Shown: one piece after another, positions 13,301-25,300 of the stretch
How positions within the stretch are numbered: position 1 is the stretch's first letter
Layout of the letters: every line of letters starts with the position of its first letter
NCBI RefSeq assembly: GCF_014356525.2
Contig: NC_052507.1
Location: 62,746,295-62,810,294 of the forward strand
DNA length: 64,000 nucleotides
Direction of reading: 5' to 3'
DNA from: Nilaparvata lugens
Taxonomy: Eukaryota > Arthropoda > Insecta > Hemiptera > Delphacidae
Program-made: the position numbers and the translations under genes
The notes under the pieces: model-generated
What the model saw: only the letters and a program-made list of their open reading frames with translations
Databases searched by the model: none
What the model was told of the DNA's origin: nothing

Positions 13301-16300
13301 TGAGTAATTTGATGTAAAATTGGTTTGTGTACACCATTTTCAAAATAAATATAACTGTTTAAAAATTGGGTCATTCTTTATGAAACATCCGGTATTTTTT
13401 TAAATGGCGAAATAAATGATTTGATTTGATTTGATTTGAAAGATAGTTGATGGTGTGTAATGAATTTCTCATTTACTTATTATTTCTATAAATGGTTGAA
13501 AACTTTCTTGATAACGTGTTGATTTTAACTGGTCTTATTCTTGTTATCACACTGGTTCTAATGCTTTGATGAAGATGATCCTGTTTATTTTTTTGAACTG
13601 TCTCAATCTATTCAATTTTTGTGTGTGATCTGAATCAAAATTATTCATGTTTGATAAAATTGTACGTAGTAGCATAAATAAATAAGCCTGAGCGCAAGAA
13701 AACTGACAAAATATAAAACTAACAAATAACAGGAGAACTAATCCGAGATGTATTTTTCAAAAGATGTCTTTTTCCGATTGGTTCTCGTGGCATTTAATGC
13801 TTGAAATTTAACAGGCCTTTGTGCAACTGTGGTTTTGTATTTAATATGTTGAAGAGTTTTTATGTTGATTACTATAGTAATTTTGTGTATTGTTTCAGAA
13901 TAACAAATTTGAAATACTGGGGCCGGAGCGAACAAATAATACTGAAGACGTTACAGCTGTTGAATGATCTGTCAGTTGGTTACAGTTGTGTTAGAAAGCT
14001 GGTCGGGCTAGAAGAAGTCGAGTTTATGCTCAACAACCATACTGTGAGTTTTTTACATTTTATTCTCTTTGATTCCCTTCCATTTATTTATCAACAAGCC
14101 GTCAGGCTCGCTTCGCTCGCCTTATCCGCCTATCCAGGCCTATCTGGACCCCCGACTGGATCGTCCAAAAATGAGATCAGCGGGCTCGCTTCGCTCGCCT
14201 GCATGTAGACCTCAGTGGAACCTCTGTACCGAATTTGAACATATTATGTCGATTTGATCTCGAAAAGCACCCAGGAATAGCTCTGATTGAAGTAGCAGTA
14301 ACCAATCAATTTTTCAGCGATAAATCAGGGCCTCCTAAATAGGTATTTAGGAAGCACAGGATAAATTGGTATTTAGGAGGTGCTGGATAAATGCATTTCA
14401 ATCTTCAACTTGGTGCCAACCTAACAAAGTCAACTCAACTTAATGCCAACCCGACAAAATTTTTAATTTAGTTACCAGAACAACTGTTTTGAAGAGGTAC
14501 TCTCTCTAGATTATAGTTCTATATTAACATAATATGGTATGGACATTTCAATTATAATTTTAAGATATTGGAATAAGAAGAATATACATGCTAAAAGACC
14601 AACTTTAAACCCTTAAAAACCACCCTTAGAGTTAGAATATCGCCAAAAGATTTCTTAGTGCGCCTCTAAAGGGCCAACTGAACATACCTACCAAATTTGA
14701 ACGTTTTTGGTCCGGTAGATTTTTAGTTCTGCGAGTGAGTGAGTGAGTCAGTCAGTCAGTCAGTGAGTGCCATTTCGCTTTTATATATATAGATTTTTCT
14801 AATGATACACATAACACAATTTATCAAAATGGTTGGGGAAGGACCAACAGGCACAGCTTGTGGGTCGCAACAGGCACAGCAATAGGGAGAGACGCAGTTT
14901 TGGGTCCATCGCGTTGATTCTCTCCCAATCAAAGCTTTTATTTTGTGCTTCAGTGAAATGAAATTAATACAGAGCGTTTCAAAATGTTCTTCGGGGTTAC
15001 GAAAATTCATTGCAAAAAACTATTCCACTCACAATAATGAAACAAGTACTGTACGAAAGAGAGCAATTCAAACAGTATTTTCCACGGGTACTGGGCAGTT
15101 AGTTGACCGGTTGCCCGCTAGGTGCAGACAGTAGAGAAAATGACAGTGTATGGGCCGTTTCTTTTTGCAGAAACGACAGTAAACGGCATGACGTACCTGG
15201 ACATGTTGCAATTATGGCTTATGCCTCAGCTATTAGGCCTAGATGACTTCATTCTCCAGCAAGACAGTTTTCCTGCCCATTTTCATAACGAGGTTCGAAG
15301 GTATCTTATGGGTGTGCAAAGGCTAAAAATAAACTTTCTACTCGTGATATTTTTCAAAGTTTTTCGATTTGTATATCACTATGCTATCAAAATGATGAAG
15401 TTTTCTCAGGAAAACATTTTTTTTCTGATCATTACTTTTTGAGATATGAACTCCCAAAATTTAAATTCTTGGGACAGAACATTTCAAATCAGGTAAGAGA
15501 TAAATCCATGAGATTTAGAGGATAGATTCTTCATGGTATTGTTGATCTTGTGGAACAAAAATTTTCTGAAAATATCCATTTTTAAGATGGTAATTCAATT
15601 TACTAAAAATAACTTTTTGTTGATTTATTTTTGGTAAATTGAATAACTTTTTCAAAAATTGATATTTTCAGAAAATTTTTGTTTTACTAGATCAACAATA
15701 CCATGAAGAATCCATCCTCTAAATCTCATGGATTTATATCTTTTCGAATTTGAAATGTTCTGTCCCAAAAATTCAAACTTTAGGCGCTCATATCTCAAAA
15801 AGTAATGATCGGAAAAAATGTTTTCCTGAGAAAACTTTTTCATTTTGATAGCTTAATGATATACAAATCAAAAAACTTTGAAAAATATCACGAGTAGAAA
15901 GTTTATTTTTAGCCTTTGCACAGCCTTAACACAACACTGCATCGACGCTGGATAGGACACGCGTCTGAGGAAGACCAATAACTTTTGCTGTGGCCACCAA
16001 GATCACCAGATCTCACGCCATGTGACTTCTTTCTCTGGGGCTATGTGAAAAACAAGGTCTTCACCCCACCAATTGTAAAGAGGCGGTGACACTTCTACCA
16101 AATATGTAACGGGTGAAAGAAAACTATGTAATATGTTTTGGTGGTTATAAGATAAAACAAAAGGTGAACAATCTACTATATAATTTAATGAATCTTTAAC
16201 ATATATTTATTTACATTTAAACAATCAAGATTACTCTATTATAAGAAAACAATATTAAAATGAAATTAATGGGGAAGCCACTTGCTTGCTGCTAAAGATC

Positions 16301-19300
16301 TTTGTGGTTATGAAAAATATAAAAAGAAAATTGAAGTTTCTTTCCATGACGAAACACTATATAATAACTTTGTTGAAGTTCTGACAGAGACAACACACTA
16401 GAACAATACGAAATTTTCAAACACCTCCACTATGACAAATCCAACTTATTAAATGATCAACTTAACTTCAAATCAAATGTAATATTTTCCCACATTTTGG
16501 CCACACAGTCCAACCCATAAGAGCAAGCGCCCCTGGTGTCAGGCTGATGAAGCTTCTCTTCAGGAGTGAAATGCATTCCTCAAGACTCCAAAAAAAGTAA
16601 GTGTTTTTTCAAATATTTACTAGTAATACAGTGTTAGAACTTCAACAAAGTTAAAAAGAAAACTCGAAAAGGATAACACGTACCTTTTGAAGAACCATTT
16701 TGGCTTCCCCCTTTGGCATTCACTGGTTGAAACGCGACGTTAATTATTAGTTGAAAATCAAAATAACTGATCTAATGGAAAGGGTTCAGATCCCGTCTTA
16801 TTCAATAATACAATTCTCTTTAAACTGCCCGAACTGCGACAGGAAAACTGTATTATAAAAGAAGAGCAAAATCTATCCTTTTCACCAGAACAGCCGGACT
16901 TTATTGTCAGTCCTAACGAGCGAACTCTGCCCCAAAAGCTAAATTTTGGGTACTAGTAGTTCTATGAACAGTAGACCTCACGCAGTATTCTCATCCACAA
17001 GTTCCACCTGATTGAAACTATAGACCTTATGGAGATACAGCAATAGACTGGCTTCTCCACACATCTGTGTAATCACTTGTCAGCTGATTTATGATGAATA
17101 ATTCCATAGTCTGATTTTTACTTTAATATTGGCGTATGAAGGAGGCTCTTTTTTCCTTTTATTTATCCTTGAAATGCAAAATTTCCAAAAACCTTGTATA
17201 TATGTCGACGCGCAATTAAAAAAGAAACATACCTGTCAAATTTCATGAAAATCTATTACTGCGTTTCGCCGTAAATGCGCAACATATAAACATTTAAACA
17301 TTACGAGAAATTCCAAACCGTCGACTTGAATCTTAGACCTCACTTTGCTCGGTCAATTAATATAAACTCAGTCAATGCCAAACATGAAAGCCATCTTAAG
17401 TACATATTTCTATCTGTCGCACGTCTGTTATTAAAAAACAGAGAGAAGCTAACGTTAATATTGACAACAAATAAAATAAACAATCTTTCTGTCGATGAAA
17501 AAGATTGTTCAAAGACAAAATACTGTTCATTGAACTTTTAATTTAAAAACTCTGAAATCCTGATCAATATGAGATAAATATATGATTCATATATTTGTCC
17601 CATATGACCAGGTGACACAATGCCGAACGATATCGCTGAGCTGAATGATCGCATAATCAATGCGGTGTCACCTCTATCGAGGGCTTGTTTGGGCTAGACT
17701 TTGTGTTGACGTATGTCGTTTCACCAAAGGAGAACACCAGTAAATTTTATAGATGTTGAAAAAACTGAATCCCTGCATCTGCAAGTACAACTTTCATTTA
17801 GGTAAATCGAATAGCCTGTTGTCCCAAAAAACTGTTGTCCCTGCATCTGCACGTACAACTTTCATTCAGGTAAATCGAATAGCCTTCCTGTAATGAATTT
17901 CGTAACCCCGAAGAACATTTTGAAACGCCCTGTATAATAGTTTGTATGAATTATGAATGCTTATTAATGTGTGTGTTTATTGTGTTTGTGTGTGATGTGT
18001 TGCAGAGTGAGCACTTTCCGTTTCTGGGCAACGGAGTGGCGGTGAGTGAGATGAGGTGTCGGTCAATGTTCTACACGTCACTTGGTCGCCTGCTCATGGT
18101 CGACCTGGGAGAGGATGAGGACAGGTTCGACAACTTTATGATGCCTCTCACAAGTGAGTCAACACAATTTCCACACATTTATATTGAAATTGCTAACTAA
18201 TGTATGAAAATTATCAATGTATCGTCACTATGTTACATTTATAATATTAATAATAATAATAATAATTTTATTAATGGAGACAACAGGATAAACCCATTTT
18301 GCCTCCTTCACACAATACAATATTTTCAACACATTTATATTGATATGTTTACGAGCCCAGTCACACAGAGAGCGATCTGAGTTCCTGTACCAATCTCTAA
18401 TTGATCTCCTAGCTTAGAGAGAGATCTAAGATCTAGCTATAGGACCCTATAGGATCGCACATAGCTCTTTCTGTGATCTCTTTTTCTACCTCCTAGTACT
18501 ATCATTTCTTTCCATCCTTTCCCTTATTTTCTTCCTCCATCCCATCCTTTCATATCTACCGTCTATTTACTTTTCCTGATGCCTTTTTCACGTTCTCAAG
18601 GATTGAAGGTTTTCCTAGTACATGGATAACCATAGTTGGAAAACCCTTCAATCCTCCCCCCTTTTTTGCACCACTATTCTTTTATTGTGATTTTTTTTTG
18701 TTGCAACAATCACACACACTTTGCATTTGTTCATTTGTATTTATATTGTATGTGTGTATGTGAATAAATGTATTGAAATCTTGGATCATTCTCTAATTGA
18801 TCTCCAAGCTTAGAGAGTGATCTAAGATATAGATATAGAAACCTATAGAATTGGTGGACCAACCAATCAATCAATCTCTATTCAAAACATACGTACAATG
18901 TTTATTGTAAATGAATGTGCATCTTCTACAACAATTACAATTCTGAAAACATATCATCAAGAAAGATAGAAAAACACAACGAAAAAGAAACAATAACAGC
19001 CAAGGCAGGTATCCCTAGTTCCTCTGATGAAACTCTTCAAAAATATACGTTTCTTTTTCTAAATTACGTCCTAAGAACTTCAGTTATGAAGAATAAGATG
19101 AGTGAGGTTAATAATTTTACATTAAAAAAAATATCGTGTGACCTGGCTGGCTCAGGTCTGGTGTCAGAGTTTTCAGGTTGCAACTGATCATTTAATTAAT
19201 CAATACTTTTACATAATCAACTCCAATTTACATGATTCAACAATAAGTAAATCAAACCTAGTCTTTGTTTGAAAATAACTCTTGTATACTATAAAATTCT

Positions 19301-22300
19301 CTATCAACTAAATATTTTTTCAAAGGTTTTTTCAAGATCTTCAAATCATCGTTACTTTTAAGGAGTTGTGGTAACTTGTTCTAAGTCTATTAGGTACTTT
19401 TTCAACTCGATATCAAATCTTACCTTATTAGTCTCATCGATATTAATCGGGAGATACCTCATAAATTTTATTTTCGTATATGCTGGGCTTTGCTTCAATC
19501 TGAGAACATTCTGGGTGTCGTTTCGGCAATATATCGGTGTGCACGTGTAAAATTATAGAAATAGTATCATTAATAAGAGTATATTTTGTAAGCTGTGGGG
19601 AAAAGAAGAAATTATAACCATCAGATTGGGTGGGTGTAAAGATAAAATCAATGGTGAACAGTTACTATAAAATTTAATGAAACTTTATCATATATTTACA
19701 TTTACAACAATCAAGATTACTTTATTAGAAGAAAACAATATTAAGGGTTACTCGCTCACTGCTATAGATCGATTTTTGTGGTAATGGAAAATATAAAAGA
19801 AAACTCAACAAAGGAAAACACCTACCTTTTCGAAGATGGTTTCCTGCTTGGCAATCACTGATAATTATTCGCGACGTTAATTATTATTTAAAAATCAAAA
19901 TAACTGAACTAGTGAAATGGGTTCAGATTCTGTCTCATTTGATAATACAATTCTCTTTAAATTGCCCTAACTGCGACAGGAAAACTGTATTATAAATATA
20001 AAACAAGAGCAATATCTATCATTTTCACCAGAACAGCCGGACTTTTACTGTCAGTCCTATCAAAACGAGCTCTGCCCCAAAAAGATAATTTTGGGGTATA
20101 AATGAACTATCAGTCAATTCCAAACATGAAAGTCAGCTCGAATGCATGATTAGTTATTTGTGCAACTAGTGCGCAAAGTGACAGTTTGCTGCACCGAAAG
20201 AAACGTTTACGCACGAGCCGTAGGCGAGTGCGGAATGATGGTTTCTTGAGTGTAGCAAACGAACTTTGCGCACGTATCTCACATTAAATTTTTCCTACAG
20301 TTACCATTGAATATGAAAAGTGGGTAATTATATTTGTAAAATTCCCTGAAATCCATCAAATGTTTTTCTGTGTAATTTTATTATTAATAAAAACATTAAT
20401 TTATTAAAAATTGAATAATAATAATGGAATTATAATGATTTGTAATTCAATTGAAAATTTATCTGACTGATTGAAGGGGGTTTATCTTATGTAAGCATTT
20501 AAATGACTATAATCAAGGCACATAATGGCAAGGCAACGCTGTTCTCCACTGCCATTATAACGTGGGCCTCACTATGAGTATTACCAACTTAATTTTGACT
20601 TTGCTGCATTGGTGCTCCATATAACCTACTAACTATTTTGCGTTGTCATGCTGCAAATCTGGAGTACGCAAAGTACTCACTTTGCGCACTAGTGCGGAAA
20701 AGTGATTCTTTGCGGCCTGCAATCAGTGCAGAAATGGTCACTTTTCAAGGTATCTTTAGGAAAAATATTTTTCTATCTATCACACAAGCACACGTTTGTT
20801 ATTAAAAACACAGAGAAGATACAGTAAATATCACGCAACAACAAATAAACAATCTTTCTGTCAATGCCAGATGACTGTTCAATGAATTAAAATTTATGAC
20901 TCTAAAATCCTGATCAATATGAGATGAATGAATATATTATTATATTCAATTCAATTCAAAAAGTTATTTATTTCACAAGTCTTACAAGCAATCACAGTGG
21001 TAGCCTACATCATAAAATAAGAATACACTTTACAATAAAAATAAGACAATGTAAGCACCACAGAAATGACAGCGATATACAAATATATATTAAGAAATAT
21101 TTACTCTCGCAGAGGCATTACTGCCTGTGTGCGAGAATGAGTCTAAGGTAGGAATAGGCATATATAAATATTTCGCAGTACTTGCACAGATCGGTTATGC
21201 TTGTTGACATTTCAATAATAGTGACACTAAACCCCCCCCCCCCCTGAGAATGAAACTAAATTTCTCCCCCCTATCCCTATGCCACCCCCTAGAAACCCAG
21301 GAAACCCCTTCCCGCCCACCATAAGTGACATTCCCCCCCCACCAAACCCAACAAACAGACGAATATAAAACACTTATTGACATGGGCTGCTTTTAAATTA
21401 ATAAAACAAAATGAATCTTATACACCCTTTATTCTTTAGAAAACATTAAAATGTTAAAGTCACTGTTGTGACTTAAAATTTGAAAAGCACATCATATAGT
21501 GCTTTCACAGATCATAAAACTGTGCGCATTGAATTTAATGCTATAAATTACAATAAAACAAACAACTATATACAACTACTAGGCGTCGGGCTCGCTTCGC
21601 TCGCCATATCCGTCTAGCCAGGGGGCGGAGCCCCCTGGACCCCCGACTGGATCGTCCGAAAATAAGATCAGCGGTGTTTTACCGCAAGATCGATTTAAAT
21701 TAACCCCTAATTTAGTGTTTCTTTATACCTACATTAGGTTATGTTGTTAGATAACAGAGGCATCTCAGGCGTGCCTCTTGCGCACATGATATTATTTGCA
21801 GTTTCTATAAAAAAATGTAGATGGAGGAAAAATGTTGTGTACATCACGAGCGAAAAATACGTTTTCTCCCTCTGGAAAATTTTTGAGAGAAGGAATGAGG
21901 ATGAATGAAGATGGTCACGAGGACAAAGAAAATATTTGTGGGGGGCCTCTCGGCCCCGACCACGTTAGAAGACGTCAAAAACTATTTCGAGCAGTTTGGA
22001 CCGGTAAGTTTACAAAAACTAAACTTACCGGTAAATGTATATTTCCTTCCTGAGGAAATTTCTTCCTCAGGAAGCTCAGCAATTTTCCTGAGGGAGAAAA
22101 AGTATTTTTCGCTCGTGATGTACACAACATTTTTCCTCCATCTACATTTTTTTATAGAAACTGCAAATAAAATCATTCTAATAACTTACGTATTGGTGAC
22201 AATGATTCCTAACAACATAACCTAATGTAGAAAATAAAGAAACAACATCTCACTTATGACTTACTACAACGAAAATCCTTTCGTTGATTTCGTACAAACG

Positions 22301-25300
22301 AAATTTCAAAATCGTTAAAAACCAGCACATCATTTGTGATGATTCATATCATCACTAACTAGTCAAAGTTATGTTACAACCTAATCTTGAAATTTAGATT
22401 AGCAGATAGATTGCTAATCTAAACATTAAAATGTTTTCTAAAGAATAAAGGGTGCTATAAGATTTATTTTGTTTTATTATTATATAAATATATGTCCCAT
22501 ATGACCAGGTGACAATTTTGGACCTGACTGGATCGCTTTTGAGTCCTCACATATTATAGAGTTGTCAAAGCCTATTGTAAACCGTTTCCTTAATAACAGA
22601 ATAAAGTATTCAATTCTATTCTAACCATGTGTTCATATATTGCACGTTTGTTTGTTCGGCAGACGCGTTCGAGTCGATCGGTGCAATGCTGGCGCACGCG
22701 GACACACCGCTGTTCGCGGCCGAAGAGGCGAAAAAGGCGCTGATCGGTTTGGCGCGCGACCTGCGCGGACTGGCGTTCGCGTTCAACACAAAGCCCTCCT
22801 ACATGATGCTGTTCGACTGGGTCTACCCGCACTACACGCCCATCCTGCTGCACGCGATGGAGCTGTGGTTTCGCGAGCCACAGGTCACCACGCCCGTGCT
22901 CAAGCTGTTCAGCGAACTGGTGCAGAACCGGTCGCAGAGGCTGCAGTTTGACGTGTCCTCGCCCAACGGCATCCTACTCTTCCGGGAGGCCAGCAAGGTT
23001 ATTTGCAGCTATGGTGAGTCAGACAAGCACTTATCAAGATAATTGGTATAGTATAATTGTTCAATTAATGTTCAGTATAAAGAATAAAAAATAACGTCGT
23101 AACAATCCAAGCTTCTTTCTCGATAGCCCATGAAAAATTATTTGTTCAGGGTGACCACTTACCGGGAAAATCGGAAGAACCTTGAATTTCTAAAAATACC
23201 GTGAATTCCTCATGAATTGTTCATAAATTTCAAGTCATAATTCATAAATTACATTGAAACTCACACTTCCTCAATGTTCTCAATGACCTAATGGGCCGAG
23301 GGATTCTAGTTCTGCGTCTTGTCGTACTTGCAGTTTGTCTGAACGTAGTGACCCAAGTAACAATTATTGATTTCCGGTCTGGGACAGAAGCCAAAGGGGC
23401 TAAATTAAAGCGATTTCGAAATGCGCGCTGGGTTGTGACCACAGAACATCTGCTCGAAAAATAAGTCTCAACGGCAAATGCACGGTTCTCATTGTTCCAA
23501 TGCATGATGACGAATAAACATGTCGGGAAGAAAACGTTATGATCTGACCTCTCTAACGAGACCAAATGTGCTCTACTACGACATCAGCTGACTGAATGGC
23601 GGCGTTCACTTTAAAGAAGGAAGGTTTGCTGCTGCATCCTGTATATTCCAACTCCAATTAAAACTCTTGTTATTTCTCATGTTTTTAATTTTTGTCGAAT
23701 TGCACTACAAATAAATTTAATGTTTCAGGAAGTAAAATCCTCGGAATCGAAGTGCCTAAAGATCAAACGTACCAGATGAAATTGAAAGGTATTTCAATCT
23801 GTTTCTCGATGCTGAAAGCAGCGCTGTGTGGCAGCTATGTGAACTTCGGCGTATTCAGGTTATACGGCGATGAAGCCTTGGACAACGCGCTCAAAATGTT
23901 TGTCAAATTACTCCTCTCCATTCCTCAATCAGATCTCTTGGTAAGTTAATAATAAAGTTTTCTATTTTAATCACTCTTAGGCTCAACTCACACTTTTTGA
24001 CACAAAATTGACATGATATCTTCTACATTATGTACGGTAGAACCTGAAATTCTATGTTCTAAACTATTAGGCTCAACTCACACTAACGCGACTCAGGTCG
24101 AGAAGAGACTTGACTCTAGTTGAGAGCATGTGTTCCCAAATGGTGACACTCAGACCAGTCGATTCTAGTCTCCGCGACGTCACCATTTGAAAACACATGC
24201 TCTCGACTAGAGTCGAGTCTCTTCTAGACCTGAGTCGCGTAAGTGTGAATTGAGCCTCAAGGTGTGTACAGATTTACGCGCCGCGAACATGAGCAATTCA
24301 CTTTTAATCAGCTGATGCCAAGCTTTTTGTATCTATATATCTTATACCGTTTCTGTAATAATACAGATATAATCAGCTGATTAAAAGTGAATTGCTCATG
24401 TTCGCGGCGCGTAAATCTGTACACACCTTTATAGTGAAGTCCACGTTATAATGGCAGTGTTTGATTAGCAATGGTATTGCTATCATTGAACATAGCGGAT
24501 AGTACTATCTCTTTCTCGCTTTGCGCTGTTGCCAGATCGTCTTCCAACAATGTAGAATTAATAATTAATTAACAAAATATTTCATCTTAGTTATGAAAAT
24601 TTTTTGTGAAATTATTGGAAATTATAATTTTCTGCTCAATCAAATATAATAGATTATTTTAAACGAGAGTGATCAGTTAATATTACATTATGGATTGTAG
24701 TCATGCAGAAAATATTTTATTATTGCAATAGAAGATGGTCAGGGTTTTAACTGATTGTCAATAGACTATAGTAAGGTCCACGTAATAATGTCAGTGGATA
24801 AAGATAGAAGAATAGCGATGCTGATTCTCTGCATTAATTAATCATATTTCTACACTGTCAAAAACATGATTGGCACCGTTGTGGACCTAGAAAAGGATAG
24901 TACCACCGGCTTTGTCGAATGATAGACAAGGATAGCAAAACCAAAGTTGATAAAATACTGTCATTATAACGTGGACCTCACTATAGCACATTGTAAGCCT
25001 CTTCTCGTCCAGCTAAGAATAATGACAATAGTGAATTTTTACATATATACAGTATTATTGCATGCTAGGGAAAAACCCATCCAATTTAAAATTAAGACAT
25101 CAAATCCATAGCCATAACACAAGAAATTGTCATAGGATTGATATTCCCTATCAGAGGTTATCCACAACAGCCAAAATTTATTATACATTTGGTATAAAAA
25201 TTTACAATAAATTACCTACAGATTTAATATTAGAGACAGAAATTAAATTTAAGACGAGATTTTTGAATTGGCTTGTGATAAATCCTTTTTATAGTGTTGA

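Larger units (their letters stand above)
15139..17695 (+). pseudogene. Mariner-type transposase, broken in three parts
   Basis: Part one (15139-15308) reads [51 protein letters not shown]; the D of QQDS is one catalytic aspartate. Part two (15929-16073) continues [11 protein letters not shown], then [20 protein letters not shown] and NKVF. Part three (about 17621-17695) continues [16 protein letters not shown]. Joining across the two insertions keeps the family order. A stop lies between RRWIGH and the WPPRSPD motif, and the DNA-binding N-terminus is absent, so it is dead. Confidence 0.85.
14970..17932 (+). mobile_element. Tc1/mariner-type element interrupted by a MITE and a solo LTR
   Basis: Terminal inverted repeats CAGAGCGTTTCAAAATGTTC (left) and GAACATTTTGAAACGCCCTG (right) are flanked by TA on both sides (14968-14969, 17933-17934). 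The transposase remnant is split by a hairpin MITE at 15309-15925 with TTA duplication and a solo LTR at 16074-17617 with CAAT duplication. The order of events is readable: mariner first, MITE and LTR later. A large N-terminal part of the transposase is missing. Confidence 0.88.
21396..22482. mobile_element. Long fold-back element carrying a captured Musashi exon
   Basis: The outer arms match in inverse: AAACAAAATGAATCTTATAC and CCCTTTATTCTTTAGAAAAC at 21402-21443 against 22426-22476. Middle arms share CTACATTAGGTTATGTTGTT (21729-21748 and 22208-22229, inverted), and inner arms match almost base for base over about 90 bp (21791-21885 against 22086-22176). The loop, about 21890-22080, is unrelated to the arms and holds a host exon fragment. 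The left arm also took a GC-rich palindromic repeat at 21577-21680. No transposase is present. Confidence 0.82.
19587..22514. mobile_element. Second solo LTR, ATTT duplication, heavily nested
   Basis: It begins TGTAAGCTGTGGGG and ends CATATGACCAGGTGACA, flanked by ATTT at 19583-19586 and 22515-22518. Segments 19587-20148 and 20776-20935 align with the LTR at 16074-17617. Between them lies a GTGCGCAAAGT-family element, and from about 20936 to 22485 a LINE-tail-like stretch and a long fold-back element carrying a Musashi exon fragment. The final 30 bases of the LTR resume at about 22486. Confidence 0.75.

Noticed and set aside
21195..21383. Gly/Trp-rich minus-strand ORF
   Set aside because: Produced by a C-rich low-complexity tract.
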